From Suillus spraguei (lineage: Eukaryota; Basidiomycota; Agaricomycetes; Boletales; Suillaceae): DNA of 64,000 nucleotides. Of the stretch, positions 43,925 through 55,699 are shown in pieces. The stretch's first letter is position 1. Each line of letters starts with the position of its first letter. The notes under the pieces were generated by a model, which was given only the letters and a program-made list of their open reading frames with translations, did no database searches and was not told the origin of the DNA. The position numbers and the translations under genes were made by a program. The stretch spans positions 1-64,000 of the forward strand of contig JABCPU010000046.1 of the NCBI GenBank assembly GCA_016800925.1, in the 5' to 3' direction.

Positions 43925-45500
43925 TGACGTTTGTCTGAGTCCTGAGTGCTGAATCCCAAGTGCCGAACCCCGAAATTGTGGACTACTGGGGTTCGGCACT
44001 CAGGATTTGGCACTTGGGACTCAGAAAAATGTGAGGCAATAAAAAGCTGAAACTCAAAACTCAAAACTTGAAACTTGCAAAAATGTATATCATGTAAAAT
44101 GCCTATTTCCTCACACAGTTCACCAAGTGTCAAGTACAAGACCCAGGACCCGAATCATGAATCCTTGGCAATGTAACAAGTGCCAAGTGCCGAACCCGAA
44201 CCCAGAACCTCGAAACTTAAAACTTGGAACTTGGAACTCACAAAAATGTGTATCATGTAAAATGTCTATTTCCTTACACAGTTCACCGAGTGTCAAGTAC
44301 CAAGACCCAGGACCCAAATCCAAATTCCTGGCAATGTAACAAGTGCCGAGTGCTGGCACCTGAACCTTGAAACTTCAAACTTCACACTTCAAATTGAAAC
44401 TTGCAAAGATCTGTATCATTGAAATTTTCTATTTCCTTGCACAGTTCACTGAGTGTCAAGTACTAAGACCCGGACACGAATCCCAATTCCTGCAGTGTAA
44501 CAAGTGCCAGTGCCGGAACCTGACCCCGAACCCCAAACTTCAAACTTCAAACTTCAAAATTGAAACTTGCAAAAATCTGTATCATGTAAAATTTCTACTT
44601 CCTTGCACAGTTCACCAAGCATCAAGTACCAAGACCCGGACCCAAATCCCGAATTCCTGGCAGTGTAACAAGTGCCAAGTGCTGGAACCTGACCCCCGAA
44701 CCCGAAACTTCAAACTTCAAACTTCAAAATTGAAACTTGCAAAAATCTGTATCATGTAAAATTTCTATTTCCTTACACAGTTCACTGAGTGTCAAGTACC
44801 AAGACCCGGGACCGAATCCTGAATCCTGGCAATGTAACAAGTGCCGAGTGCCAGAACCTGACCCCGAAACTTCAAACTTCAAACTTCAAAATTGAAACTT
44901 CAAAATTGAAACTTGCAAAAATCTGTATCATGTAAAATTTCTATTTCCTTACACAGTTCACCGAGTGTCAAGTACCACGACCTGGGACCCGAATCCCGCA
45001 ATTCCTGGCAATGTAACAAGTGCCAAGTGCCGGAACACAACCCCGAACTCCGAAACTTACAACTTGAAACTTGAAACTCGCAAAGATGTGTAAGATGTAA
45101 ATTTTCTATTTCCTTATACAGTTCACCGAGTGTCAAGTACCAAGAACTGAGACCCGAATCCTGAATTCCTGGCAATGTAACAAGTGCCGAGTGCCAGACC
45201 TCGAACCCCGAAACTTGAAACTTGAAACTCGCACAAATCTGTATCATGTAAAATTTCTATTTCCTTATACAGTTCACTGAGTGTCAAGTACCAAAACCTG
45301 GAACCCAAATCCTGAATTCCTGGCAATGTAACAAGTGCCTCGTGCCGGAACCCGAACCCTAAACCCTGAACCCCAAAATTTGAAACTTGAAACTTGAAAC
45401 TTGAAACTGTATGCCAGGGTTTTGGGTCCAGGTCTCGGTACTTCACACTTTGTGAGTTTCAAGTTTTGGGTTTCAAGTTTTGGCACTCAGCACTCAGGAC
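43925..45500 (+). repeat. Array of ~160-165-bp units, about eight copies
   Basis: Each unit carries 'cttgcaaaaatctgtatcatg', 'aaatttctatttccttacacag', 'ttcaccgagtgtcaagtacc', and 'tcctggcaatgtaacaagtg', followed by CCGAACCCC-type sequence linking it to the other minisatellite. It is repeated in the opposite orientation at 47840-48555. No coding role. Confidence 0.9.
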
Positions 45501-45504
45501 TGGC

Positions 45505-46683
45505 ACTCAGTGATTCAATAATTTGCTTCTGGCAGAGGTAACATTCATTGAAAAAAATTGTATATACATCTATCACTATGCAATTATGTCCACCTCCTCA
45601 CAAGACCCTTTAACCTTCACCTCAACATCCAGTTCAATCTCGACCATCTTATCATGGATGCCCTCCTGTTGCTCCTCAATCATTTTTAAAGTTTTTGAAT
45701 GTCTTATCATTGCATAAATGGCCAGCCCTGCTCAGACATCAACAGTAGTACACTCCCACATGTGTCATATGCAAAGGATCAGTTGTATATAGGCCACAAA
45801 TCTGATATGTCATGTACAGGGGATATTTCTACTGATAAGAAGCCTACATAATAATCAAGCTTGTGATAAGTGATCTGATGCGTGATTTACCTCTCATATA
45901 TGTCCCTAATGATGTATTTGAAGTTTTAGAAAGATCCATGAAGGACTGACTGAATGATAAGTAAAATGACATATGTGTGAAAAGTGACAATTGACATCTT
46001 TTTACACAAAGTCACATTTATATATGGTACAGTTTAAATATTTCATTCAAAATATGTAAGATACATGTTAGACTACTAAAGGAACCTATACTGCATATTG
46101 CCCTGAGGTTGGAGGGTGGTGGAAGGGATGTGGTGTATATCTCAGTTGACCCAGCATCAAAGTCCTACAACTGCCCAACTGACCATTTTCGATATTTTGG
46201 GACTTTGAACTTTCCCACAGTCAATTTCTTATCTATTTCACTTCCTCAGCACTCAATTCTTGTTGGATGGTTTTATAAATTTATGTATATCATAGTGAAT
46301 GTATTTTAAATCTACTCCAGGTGTCTGATTAATAAACTTTGATGTTTTGAAAGTATGGGCTCCTTATCAGTAGAAATAGTAAGCATTCACACTAGTTCAA
46401 AACTCCGGCCTATTTTAAGCTGATCCTTGTCATACAAAGCAAGTATATATGGTATTATAATGATATATGAAGAGGCTGTATTATTTATGCAAGAGTAAGA
46501 TACTGAAAACATCAAAAGTGTGAGAAATGCGACTTTCTATGTTTTTGTTCTTGGATGTTGAGGTGAAGGTTAAAGGGTCTTGTGAGGAGGTTGGCATAAT
46601 TGCATAGTAATTGATGTATATACAATTTTTTTCAATGAATGTTACCTCTGCCAGAAGCAAATTATTGAATCACTGAGTGCTGA
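45505..46683. repeat. Inverted repeat with ~130-bp arms around ~0.9 kb of unknown DNA
   Basis: Arm 45505-45633 and arm 46551-46683 are nearly perfect reverse complements; they include 'tgtatatacat' and 'aagaccctttaacctt'. The interior (45634-46550) is AT-rich with no gene that I can defend. It may be a non-autonomous DNA element, or the axis of a larger inverted structure, since the flanking arrays are also in opposite orientation. Part of the left arm resembles the 3' end of the ORF at 12354-12794. Confidence 0.75.
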
Positions 46684-46699
46684 GTGCCGAAATCAAAAC

Positions 46700-47835
46700 T
46701 GTTATGGCCATGCAAAACCAGAGGCTATTCAGAAGTTCCAGCTTTGCATGGGGTCGTACTGGAGGGTCATACTAATTCATGGGGGCTTGGCCTCAGCTTG
46801 TGCGCTGTGCCCCTTGCCTGAGTACATGCCCCTAATTTCATATGAAGTCCAAAGAGGAGTTCTTGTGAAGTCCGAGGGAGAACCTTGGAGGAACTCTTGG
46901 GCTGGATTGCTCCATAGAGCGCCAATAAACTTCTGGAGAAGTGTAGAAAACTATGCCGCAGGTAGGCGGAGATAGAGGTAAGACTACTGGGACAAGTCCC
47001 AAGTAGAATGGGTGAAGGGAAGACTGCTGGATGAAGTCTAGGGCAGGATTGGAGTAAGGCTCCAGGGGGAAATATGATCCACAGGAGGTCAAGGATAGGA
47101 TAGGACAGGACAAGAGGTCCGGAGATAGGAGGTCCGGAGGATGAGGAGTGGAGGAACGCAGAAATGGAGGAGTGGAGGAGTGGAGAAACAGAGGAGCAGA
47201 GCTCTGTGGATTTGGGGGAAGTATTGCCCTACTATGGAGGAGTAGGTCCGAGATTATGTAAGGAAGGTACAGGCTACTACGGATGAAGTCCGGAGTAGAA
47301 ACAAACAGAGGAAGACTACCAAAGGTAGAGCTGGAGGTGAACAGAGATAAAGACTGGAGTTCGGACAAAGTTCGGAAAGTATAATATAACAAAGGGTCAA
47401 AGGTCCGGCCTAGGGAATACTCCCATAGGCCTGAACCGGAGGCTTACAAGGGCCGGAGCCCAAGTGCAAGAATGGAATGGAGTTATATTGACATGAGAAG
47501 GTAGCAAGATATAAAGCGGAGAATAAGTAGAAAGAAGAAAGTAAGTAATCAGACAGTAATGACCAAACTGAAGTCCAGAGTACTTCAGTGCGAGTTTATA
47601 TACTGTAGGTATCATAGGTAAGGATCAGTAAGCATAATCCAAGGCTATGTATGAACCATGCGGAAACATACTACTAAGTACAACGGAACATAACAAAATG
47701 AACTCAGAGATGAGATATGTACGAAAGAGATTATCAAGACAGAAACAGAGGTAACCGAGAGCTGGAGACAAGGACATACCTCAAATGGTGTAATGCATGT
47801 GGCACGGGAATATGTCCGGAGAGGAATGCAGGGAG
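46700..47835 (+). repeat. Truncated family-D LTR, plus orientation
   Basis: Starts TGTTATGGCCATGC and follows the D LTR (gaagtcc-rich, 'ctaccaaaggtagag', 'gcccaagtgcaagaatgg') to about 47835, lacking the 3' end. This copy keeps the stretch that G2 interrupts in the 30927 copy, so it documents the empty site. It separates the right arm of the inverted repeat from the reversed array. Confidence 0.75.
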
Positions 47836-47839
47836 ATCC

Positions 47840-48555
47840 GGAGGAATGGAATCACTCGGTGAACTGTGTAAGGAAATAGAAATTTTACATGATACAGATG
47901 TTTGCGAGTTTTGAGTTTCAAGTTTCAAGTTTCGGGCTTTGGCACTCAGCACTTGCTACATTGCCAGGAATTCGGTCTCGGGGCTGGTACTCAACACTCA
48001 GTGAACTGTGTAAGGAAATAGAAATTTTACATGATACAGATTTTTGCAAGTTTTGAGTTTCAAGTTTCAAGTTTTGGGTTTTGGGCTTTGGCAGAGGCAC
48101 TTGCTACATTGCCAGGAATTCGGGTCTCGGTCTTGCTACTCAACACTGATGAACTGTGTAAGGAAATAGAAATTTTACATGATATACATTTTTGCGAGTT
48201 TCTGTCACATACCGTATTTCACACCCCATCTCCACTATGATCTCTGGCCCTGATCTCCATATCTCCGGACCTCTGCAGCTGGCCTGCCAACCCTACATTC
48301 AGGATTCAGGTCTTGGGTCTTGGTACTCAACACTCGGTGAATTGTGTAAGGAAATAGAAATTTTACATGATACAGATTTTTGTGAGTTTCAAGTGTTGTG
48401 TTTCAAGTTTCAAGTTTTGGGTTTTGGCACTCAGCACTCGCACTTGGTACATTGCCAGGAATTCAGGATTCGGGTCTCAGGTCTTGGTACTTGACACTTG
48501 GTGAACTGTGTAAGGAAATAGAAAATTTACATGATATACATTTTGTGAGTTTCAA
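47840..48555 (-). repeat. Reversed copy of the ~165-bp array, four to five units
   Basis: The reverse complement of the 43925-45500 unit ('ggtgaactgtgtaaggaaatag', 'tttacatgatacag'). A ~100-bp foreign segment, beginning TGTCACATACCG, interrupts it at about 48200-48300. Confidence 0.85.
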
Positions 48556-48589
48556 ATTTTAAATGTGTGGATCAAATTCCTTTTATTGT

Positions 48590-51420
48590 CTCACATTTTC
48601 TGAGTCCCGAGTGCAGAATCACGAGTGCCAAACCCCGAAATTGTGGACTACCAGATGTCAGAGTTCGGGGTTCAGCACTAAAAATGTGTGGGTCAAAGTC
48701 TTTTTATTGCCTCACATTGATTCACACATTTTGAGTGCCAACCCTGAACCCAGCACCTGGCACTCAGGACTCGACACAAAATGTAAAGAATTTGAAACCT
48801 ATCTGTTGAGTCACCTTGTGCCGGGTGCGGGTAACAATGTGAAACATATCAATCCATACATCTTAAGTGCCGAACCCGAACGCCGGCACCGGACTCGGGA
48901 CTCATCACCATGTGAAAAATATGATCTACATATTTTAAGTGCTGAACCCCAGCCCCTGGAACCCAGGACTTAGAACAATGTGAGGCAATACAGAGATATT
49001 GATTCACACGTATTGAGTGCTGAACCCCGAACTCTGGCACCCGGCACTCGGGACTCATAACAATGTGAAAGATATCGATGCACATATTTAGACACCAAAC
49101 CCTGAACTCCAGCACCCGGCAGTCGGGAATCGGGACTCAGGCCTCATAACAATGTGAAAGATATTGATCCACATATTTTAACACCGAACCCCGAACCCCA
49201 GCACCTGGGAGTTAGAACAATGTGAGGCAATCCAAAGATATTGATTTACACATGTTGAGTGCCGAACCCCGAACTCTGGCACCCAGGAGTTAGAACAATG
49301 TGAGGCAATACAAAGATATTGATTTACACATGTTGAGTGCCAAACCCCAAACTCCGGCACCCGGCACTCGGGGATCAGGATTCGGGACTCATAACAATGT
49401 GAAAGATATCGATCCACATATTTTATGTGCTGAACCCCAAACTCCGGCACCCGGGAGTTAGAACAATGTGAGGCAATACATAGATATTGATTTACACATG
49501 TTGAGTGCCGAACCCTGAACTCCGGCATCCGGCACTCGGGACTCGGGCCTTGGAACTTATAACAATGTGAATGATGTCGATGCACATATTCTATCACCGA
49601 ACCCCAAACCCCGGCACCCGGGAGTTAGAAATATGTGAGGCAATACAAAGATATTGATTTACATGTGTGGAGTGCTGAACCCCGAACTCCGGCACCCGGC
49701 AGTTGGGAATCTGGACTCGGGACTCATAACCATGTGAAAGATATCGATCCACATATTTAACCACCCAACCCCAAACCCCAGCACCTGGGAGTGAGAACAA
49801 TGTGAGTCAATACAAATATATTGATGTACACATGTTGAATGCCGAACCCTGAACTCCGGCATCCGACACTCGGGACTCGGACTTGGTACTCATAACAATG
49901 AGACAGATATCGATCCACATATTTTAACACTGAACCCCAAACCCCACCACCCATGAGTTAGAACCATGTGAGGCAATACAAAGTTGAGTCCCAATAACGA
50001 TCACCGAGTGCCAGGTTACCATGTGAGACAATACAAAGATATTGATTTACACATGTTGAGTGCCGAACCCGCGCTCTGGCACCCAGCAGTTAGCACAATG
50101 TGAGGCAATACCATGATATTGATTTACACAAGTTGAGTGCCGAACCCTGAGCTCCGGCACCCGGCACTTGGGATCGGCACTCAACTTGTGTAAATCAATA
50201 TCATGGTATTGCCTCACATTGTGCTGACTGCCGGGTGCCGGAGCTCGGGGTTCGGCACTCAACATGTGTAAATCAATATTATGGTATTGCCTCACATTGT
50301 GCTAACTCCCAGGTGCCGGAGCTCGGAAGTCCCGAGTCCTGAGTGCCGGAGTTTGGGGTTCAGCACATAAAATATGTGGATCGAGGTCTTTCACATTGTT
50401 TTGACTGCCGAACCCCGAGCTCCGGCACTCGGGGTTCAGCACTCAACATGTGTAAATCAATATCATGGTATTGCCTCACATTGTGCTAACTCCCGGGTGC
50501 CAGAGCTCGGGGTTCGGCACTCAAAACAATGTGAAAGACCTCGATCCACATATTTTATGTGCCGAACCCCGAACTCCGGCACCCGGCAATCGGGACTCGG
50601 GACTTGGTACTCATAACAATGTGAATGATATCGATCCACATATTTTAACACCGAACCCCAAACCCCCCACCTGCGAGTTAAAACTATGTGAGGCAATACA
50701 AAGATATTGATTTACACATGTTGAGTGCTGAACCCCGAGCTCCGGCACCTGGGAGTTAGCACAATGTGAGGCAATACCATGATATTGATTTACACATGTT
50801 GAGTGCTGAACCCCGAGTGCCGGAGCTCAGGGTTCGGCAGTCAAAACAATGTGAAAGACCTCGATCCACATATTTTATGTGCCGAACCCCGAACTCTGGC
50901 ACCCGGCACTCGGGACTCAGGACTTGGTACTCATAATGTGAAAGATCTTGAGCAACATATTGTCAGTGCTGAACCCTGAACCCCGGCACCCAGCACTCGC
51001 GACTCGGACTCAGAACAATGTGAGGCAATAGACACCTATTGATCCACACATTCTAAGTGCCGAACTCCGAACTCCAAAATCTGGTAGTCTACTATTTAGG
51101 GGTTCGCGGTTCGGTACTCGGGCTTTTGCACTTGAGACCAAAAACAATGTTAGGCAATAAAATGACTTTGATCCACACATTTTTGGTAGATATCTTTTTC
51201 ATCTCAAATCTCAAATCTCGAGTGCCGAACCCCAAATCCCGAAATCCAGTAGTCTACAATTTCGGGGTTCAGTCCTCGGGACTCAGACACATGTCAGGCA
51301 ACAACAAAACTTTGATCCACACATTTTTGGTAGATGTCTGTTTTGTCTTGAATCTCGAGTTTCTAGTTTCTAGTTTCGGTACTCTGCACCCGCACCCGGC
51401 ACTCGGCACTAGATGACTTG
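48590..51420. repeat. Minisatellite array of element B, with palindrome
   Basis: Same units as arrays 1-3 of element A (CCGAACCCCGAACTCCGGCACCCGG; 'aatgtgaggcaatacaaagat'; 'attgatttacacatgttgag'). A 54-bp-arm palindrome lies at 50088-50229 and further orientation switches follow to about 50840. Open frames on both strands are repeat artefacts. Confidence 0.9.
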
Positions 51421-51639
51421 ACACATGGACTTTAAATCTTTCACCTTGTGTGTTGTGTTTCGGGTGTCAGGGTATCCGGAATTCAGGAAATCTCTAGTTT
51501 GAATCTCCAGTTTCGAGTTCCTGGATTCAGGACTTGGCACCCGGCACCCGGCACCTCAATTATCGATGAATGTCAGACATGATGAATTCAGGTTTTCGTG
51601 CTTCAGGGTTTAGATTTTGGTGGTCGATGGTAGGTATAT

Positions 51640-52209
51640 GCACTCATAGGGTGCATGTATCCTATGTGTTTGATTCTCTGGTGGCTACATCAGCTGTACG
51701 TCTTTATCATACATATCTAGGCCCACCTGTATATGTAATATATTTTACCTCGGCCCACCTGTCTATGTAAAATTCCCCCACGTCGGCCCACCTGTCTATG
51801 CAATAAATATTTTACTGCACCCTCGGCCCACCTGTATATGTAATATTCTCTTACCTCGGCCCACCTGTCTATGCAATAATATTTGCCTTGCATCTCTCTT
51901 CAGCCCAGCTGTCTATAATATCCTACTCTACATACTACCCAGATGGGTCCACCCATCTCTGTCGGGGATGATATCCCCCTGGCCCATCCGTCAACATCAG
52001 AAATCATGTTTCCTTCGGCCCACCCGTCTCTCCCGAAAATACAAGTCTCCCGGCCCACCCATCTCCATCGGAAATCATATTCCCCCCGGCCCATCCATCA
52101 ACATCGAGGATATACATAACCTCGGCCCATGGTCCACTGGCCCGTCTTTGACGGGATATTATGTGGGTCGGGTGACCCGTATAGTACAGAGTTTGTCACT
52201 GAAGGGGCT
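51640..52209 (-). repeat. Right terminal inverted repeat of element B
   Basis: Near-identical to 26890-27480 apart from loss of one or two internal units; ends CACTGAAGGGGCT at 52209 next to the 8-bp duplication. Confidence 0.88.
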
Positions 52210-52217
52210 CGCCGCTA

Positions 52218-52389
52218 ACCTCGGAAATTGGAATCCTCATTGCCATTTTAGTACTTCATTGTTTCCTTCGCACTAACTTAGAAGGAATTGCTTCTATTTG
52301 CAGTCCTCTTGGGTCGAACATCTCACTTGCACCTTTAGTAGGATTGATGCTGCGCTTATACTTAGGCCAGCACTAATTTCTTTGTTTCA
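52218..52389 (+). repeat. G2 3' LTR, right part
   Basis: Matches 34075-34252 ('ggaaattggaatcctcattg ... ggccagc-cta-tttct'), ending TTTGTTTCA. It resumes exactly after the element B duplication. Confidence 0.88.
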
Positions 52390-52972
52390 ACAGAAACAGA
52401 TTTATATAGACATGGTAACAAGATACAGCAGTCAAAGGAATATACAGAAGTAGGAAAGCAATGATCAGACTGAGGTCTGCAGAAGTTGTACTACAAGTTT
52501 ATATACTGTAGGTAGCATGCTGGAAGGCATGTAAGGATAGTCCGAGGCTATGTCTGAGGCATGCGGAACACATTAGTAAGTACAACAGAACACAAGGCTA
52601 TGAACTCAGAAATAAGACTTGTACAAAATATCTTATCAAGACGGAAGTCAAGATAACCAAAAGCCAGAGGTGCAGAGATAACCAAAAGCCAGACACAGGT
52701 ATAACCTAAAAGGAGTAATGTGCAGGTGTGCAGGAATAGTTTCGGATATGAGCATGGATCAGATATGGACACAGATGAGATATGGACATGGATCGGATGA
52801 ATGGATTGGGTCGGATATGGATATGGATCAGATATGGATGGATATGGATTGGAGTGGATGGGTGGATTGGATAGGTGAACTGGATTGGATGGGTGGACTG
52901 TATAGATTTGGTGTCTGGATGTCCATGGATCAGATCTGATCTGGACCTGAATGTACAGTATATGACACCAGC

Positions 52973-53303
52973 AGTCTGTCTCTCATCCTATCTACTTGGA
53001 ACTTGTCCCAGTAGTCTTACCATTACCCCCTACTCTCTGGAAATAGTTCCGGCGCATTCCTGCACTCATCCAGAAGTCCTTTGGAGCTCTATCAAGCTAT
53101 CCCACCTTAGAGTTCTTCTGGACTTCATCCAGACTTCACCACGAACTCTCCAATGGACTTCATCTGAAATTAAGGGCACCTACTCAGGTAAGGGGCACAG
53201 TGCATGAGCTGAGGCCAAGCCCATTTAACTTTCCAACCCTCTGGTACAACCACATGTAAAGCCAGGACTTCTGAGTAGTCTCCAGTTTTGCATGGTTGTA
53301 ACA
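52973..53303 (-). repeat. Family-D LTR, minus orientation, 5' half
   Basis: Continuation of 30310-30926 after the nested + D LTR; on the minus strand it starts TGTTACAACCATGC at 53303. It abuts the truncated gag at 53304. Confidence 0.8.
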
Positions 53304-53580
53304 CCAATTTTGTTTCCACTGGCATCAATGTCATTCTGGGCATGGTAAAGAAATTGTTCTTTCCATTTGACAGCATTCTTCTCATTCATGAATGATGTAA
53401 TGAAGATGATCTTTTGCTTATCTTCTTTGTAGATTTTGTTGTTGATGTCCAAGTAAGCATTGCATGTCAATAGGAAGTTGTAGGATTTATCATGGTCTCC
53501 ATCAAAGATCTGTGGTAAACCAATCTTGAATTTGAAATCTTTTCCCATAATAGTTGTCATCATGATGTGAGTTTTGTCGG
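53304..53580 (-). pseudogene. Truncated gag of a G1-like element
   Basis: About 90 codons from MTTIMGKDFKFKIGLPQIFD through IIFITSFMNEKNAVKWKEQF to DASGNKIG, then cut by the D LTR. It is clearly homologous to the N-terminus of G1 Gag (FDGDHD, ITSFM, KWKEQF) but diverged, so it belongs to a sister lineage. The leader to its right (53581-53712) ends 'tttaatcttttgttatgaac', as in G1. The rest of the element is missing. Confidence 0.85.
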
Positions 53581-53712
53581 GGAGGAATGTAAACCTTCTG
53601 TGCCTATATGCACTGTCTTGCTGTCCACTAGGGCTTTTCAATCGTTGCTAACAATGTCAGTATTGGGGTCGTTGACTGGATAGCAAAACAACTTTAATCT
53701 TTTGTTATGAAC

Positions 53713-54699
53713 TGGGATATTTCTAACAAGCAAGCTCAAAAGAGAGTGTCAGGCTTGAGAGTTCTAAGACCTCTGTACAAGAGCAAAGCAATTGTGAGAA
53801 TCTGTCATATACCATACTTCTAATCCCAGATCCGACCATATCTGATCAGATCCGATTGATTCCATTTCTGTCCGGTCCACAGATCCTGTCCGTACCACCC
53901 ATCCGAATGTGCTCACTTCTCGCACCTTAACTCCCTTGTGTATATCTGCATCTATCTCCTTTCGTCATTCCTCCTGTTTCCGGTATTCCGGCTGTTTATA
54001 TTTCCGTCCTGTGTCACTGATCCGTTTCCTGTGTTCATTTCCGATTCATGCTTACTGATCCGCTGTGCATTAACTAATAGATTTCTGTTACACTTCGTAC
54101 ATAGCCCTCGGTCCCGGACTTGTTGATTATCCGTCTTAGATACTTACAGTATATAAACCACTTGTAGATCTCCGTAGAACCTTAGTTCGAATATCATCTT
54201 AGATTCTACTCATTCTGCTTCCTCCGGACTTAAGCCACTTTCCGCTCTAAGTCACCTTCCGAGACTTAGGATTGATTCCTATAGTCTATATCTCCGACTC
54301 TATCTTCGGATAGTCTACCTCCATTAGTTTCTAGCTAGGAACTTGTTCCGAAGCTAGCCTTAATCTTTGTTCTATTCTTATGTTCCAAATAACCTTCAGA
54401 CATATCATATCCGATACCTTCGGACGCCCGGATCCATCACAGAACTCCTTCCGGGTCTTCGGACGAATAACTCCTCCCTGAAATAAAGGGCATTACTCAA
54501 GAAAGGGGCACAGTGCACGAACTGAGGCCAAAGCCCTTTGGATCTCTCTACCCTTGAGTACGGTCTTAACAGAATCTAAGTGTGTATCCTAAAGAGAAAA
54601 GCAAGTATAGTACAGACATGTTGAAATGTATGGGTTGACAAAGTATCATGAGATGTGCAAAGTAAGAGAAAATGAATAGGGGCATGTACAATTGTAACA
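53713..54699 (-). repeat. 5' LTR of the truncated G1-like element, split by solo LTR E
   Basis: Read on the minus strand, TGTTACAATTGTACATGCCCC at 54699 to ...CCCA at 53713, homologous to the G1 LTR. Its own sequence is 53713-53802 and 54577-54699, with a family-E solo LTR between. It inserted into the gene fragment at 54705-54970. Confidence 0.8.
53803..54571 (+). mobile_element. Solo LTR, family E, copy 1
   Basis: 769 bp, TGTCATATACC...GTACGGTCTTAACA, with an exact 5-bp duplication GAATC (53798-53802, 54572-54576). Another full copy is at 58539-59322 and a truncated one at 7620-7878. Confidence 0.92.
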
Positions 54700-54704
54700 G
54701 GCAA

Positions 54705-54970
54705 TCTAAAAATTCCACTGCCAGGTATGCAAAGAGAAGCATGGAGCATTGTCTGATGTTGAGTACATCCTTCAGCATATGAACTAGATAAGGCATACTT
54801 TGGATTATCTGCGCATATGTCTCTGATATTGATAGGGATGGTATACATGACAAAGCTGATTGGTGTTCCTCATAGAGATCCCATACACCAATGTGTGTAT
54901 GCTTGAAATGGCGAGCATCTTGGTAGTCGAATTCTCCTTCACGTGCTTTCATTGTTCTCTCTTTCTCCAT
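54705..54970 (-). pseudogene. Hypothetical gene fragment cut by an LTR
   Basis: Open from ATG 54970 (MEKERTMKAREGEFDYQDAR) through HIGVWDLYEEHQSALSCIPS and MPYLVHMLKDVLNIRQCSML, a hydrophobic helical stretch, to the LTR at 54699. Family not recognised. The 3' half has been displaced or lost. The residues read beyond 54700 are LTR sequence. Confidence 0.4.
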
Positions 54971-54974
54971 GGTG

Positions 54975-55690
54975 GAAGAATACCAAGTGGGTCAAAGTCA
55001 AAGAACACTTGTGGTGACACCGCTTGGAGGCAGGTGTTAGGTAAATCCCAAAACAGGGCCCAGAGTCTGAGCAGCACTCCCACTAGTATCATTTTGCAAA
55101 ATATCACGGACCCATAAATTCACTGATGCTGTGCCCTCAAAGTTTGGAAAAGCCAACTGTTGCATGACCAGTCATGCATACAACTACATATAAATACCTA
55201 TGTCATAGACTATCCTTTCTTTGTCATCTCCCGCCATGTTGTAGACACTAGAAACAGCGCTGTTCTCTAACATGGCTATATATAGATGTATGGATCATGC
55301 GCATGAACCTCTGAGTATAGGCCACTGGGCAGGGTTTGGAGCAGCACATAATGAATGGAGTCAACTAAATGGCCATGGGGTATTCATATTACTAAGCACT
55401 CTCAGAAGGCACGTGACTGTGACATTGAACTCTGGAGCGGACAATACCTTCGATACTACACCTGGGCTTCCCAGTATGTAAGCATTACTATACTGAGCGA
55501 TTAAGCACCTTGCTAACTATTGTTTGGCTTAGTTGTGTTATATCTCAACACCAGCATTAGAACCTGCCCCAAATACCCTGCAAATACCATATACCTGGTA
55601 AGATATTCTTGGAAACAGCCAGCTGTATTACTATTAGCTAACACATATGTATAGCCGGGCTACCTAAACTATTCCCACGACTTCATCTCA
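54975..55690. other. Stretch with no recognisable gene
   Basis: Possibly upstream parts of the gene fragment at 54705-54970. A short plus-strand frame (55272-55481) has ordinary composition but no family that I recognise, and no convincing splice partners. Confidence 0.3.
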
Positions 55691-55699
55691 CCATCACTG

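Larger units (their letters stand above)
42694..52209. mobile_element. Element B: 9.5-kb non-autonomous relative of element A
   Basis: It is bounded by the same inverted ends as element A (CACATATTACAGTGAAC ... CACTGAAGGGGCT) and flanked by an exact 8-bp duplication CGCCGCTA (42686-42693, 52210-52217) inside the G2 LTR; the uninterrupted G2 5' LTR supports the empty site. The right 1.27 kb is almost identical to element A. It contains no transposase or TET/JBP sequence, only satellite arrays, D-LTR remnants and a ~1.2-kb inverted repeat. It must have moved with a transposase supplied elsewhere. 8-bp duplications occur in Zisupton/KDZ and hAT elements; the KDZ gene in element A favours KDZ. 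Confidence 0.82.
32188..52389 (+). mobile_element. Ty3/gypsy element G2 with nested insertions
   Basis: LTR retrotransposon on the plus strand: 5' LTR 32188-34252 (contains solo LTR C2), Gag-protease, Pol, an antisense gene, then a 3' LTR split by element B (41920-42693 and 52218-52389). The LTRs share ends (TGTAGCAAG; TTTGTTTCA) but are diverged internally, so it is old. It inserted in the family-D LTR; flanks AATGG and ACAGA do not show a clean duplication. Every coding part is inactivated. Confidence 0.88.
30927..52967 (+). mobile_element. Family-D solo LTR split by nested insertions
   Basis: The LTR reads TGTTACAACCATGC (30927) ... GTACAGTATATGACA (52967), flanked by a perfect CCAGC duplication (30922-30926 and 52968-52972). 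Its own sequence is 30927-31408, 31889-32187 and 52390-52967. The rest is a family-F solo LTR and gypsy G2 with its own passengers. It sits inside another D LTR in the opposite orientation. Other truncated D copies are at 43207-43868 and 46700-47835. Confidence 0.85.

Noticed and set aside
46748..47392. 184-codon minus-strand ORF
   Set aside because: Falls entirely within a truncated family-D LTR; Ser/Leu/Pro-rich by composition and without homologous function.
43925..51420. Regularly spaced repeats resembling a CRISPR array
   Set aside because: Units are 75-165 bp, degenerate, without constant short repeats and unique spacers, and lie in a eukaryotic transposon. These are minisatellites.
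42694..52209. hAT transposon, because hAT also makes 8-bp duplications
   Set aside because: Not excluded outright, but no hAT transposase is seen and the twin element A encodes a KDZ transposase; the long core-repeat ends are unlike short hAT ends.
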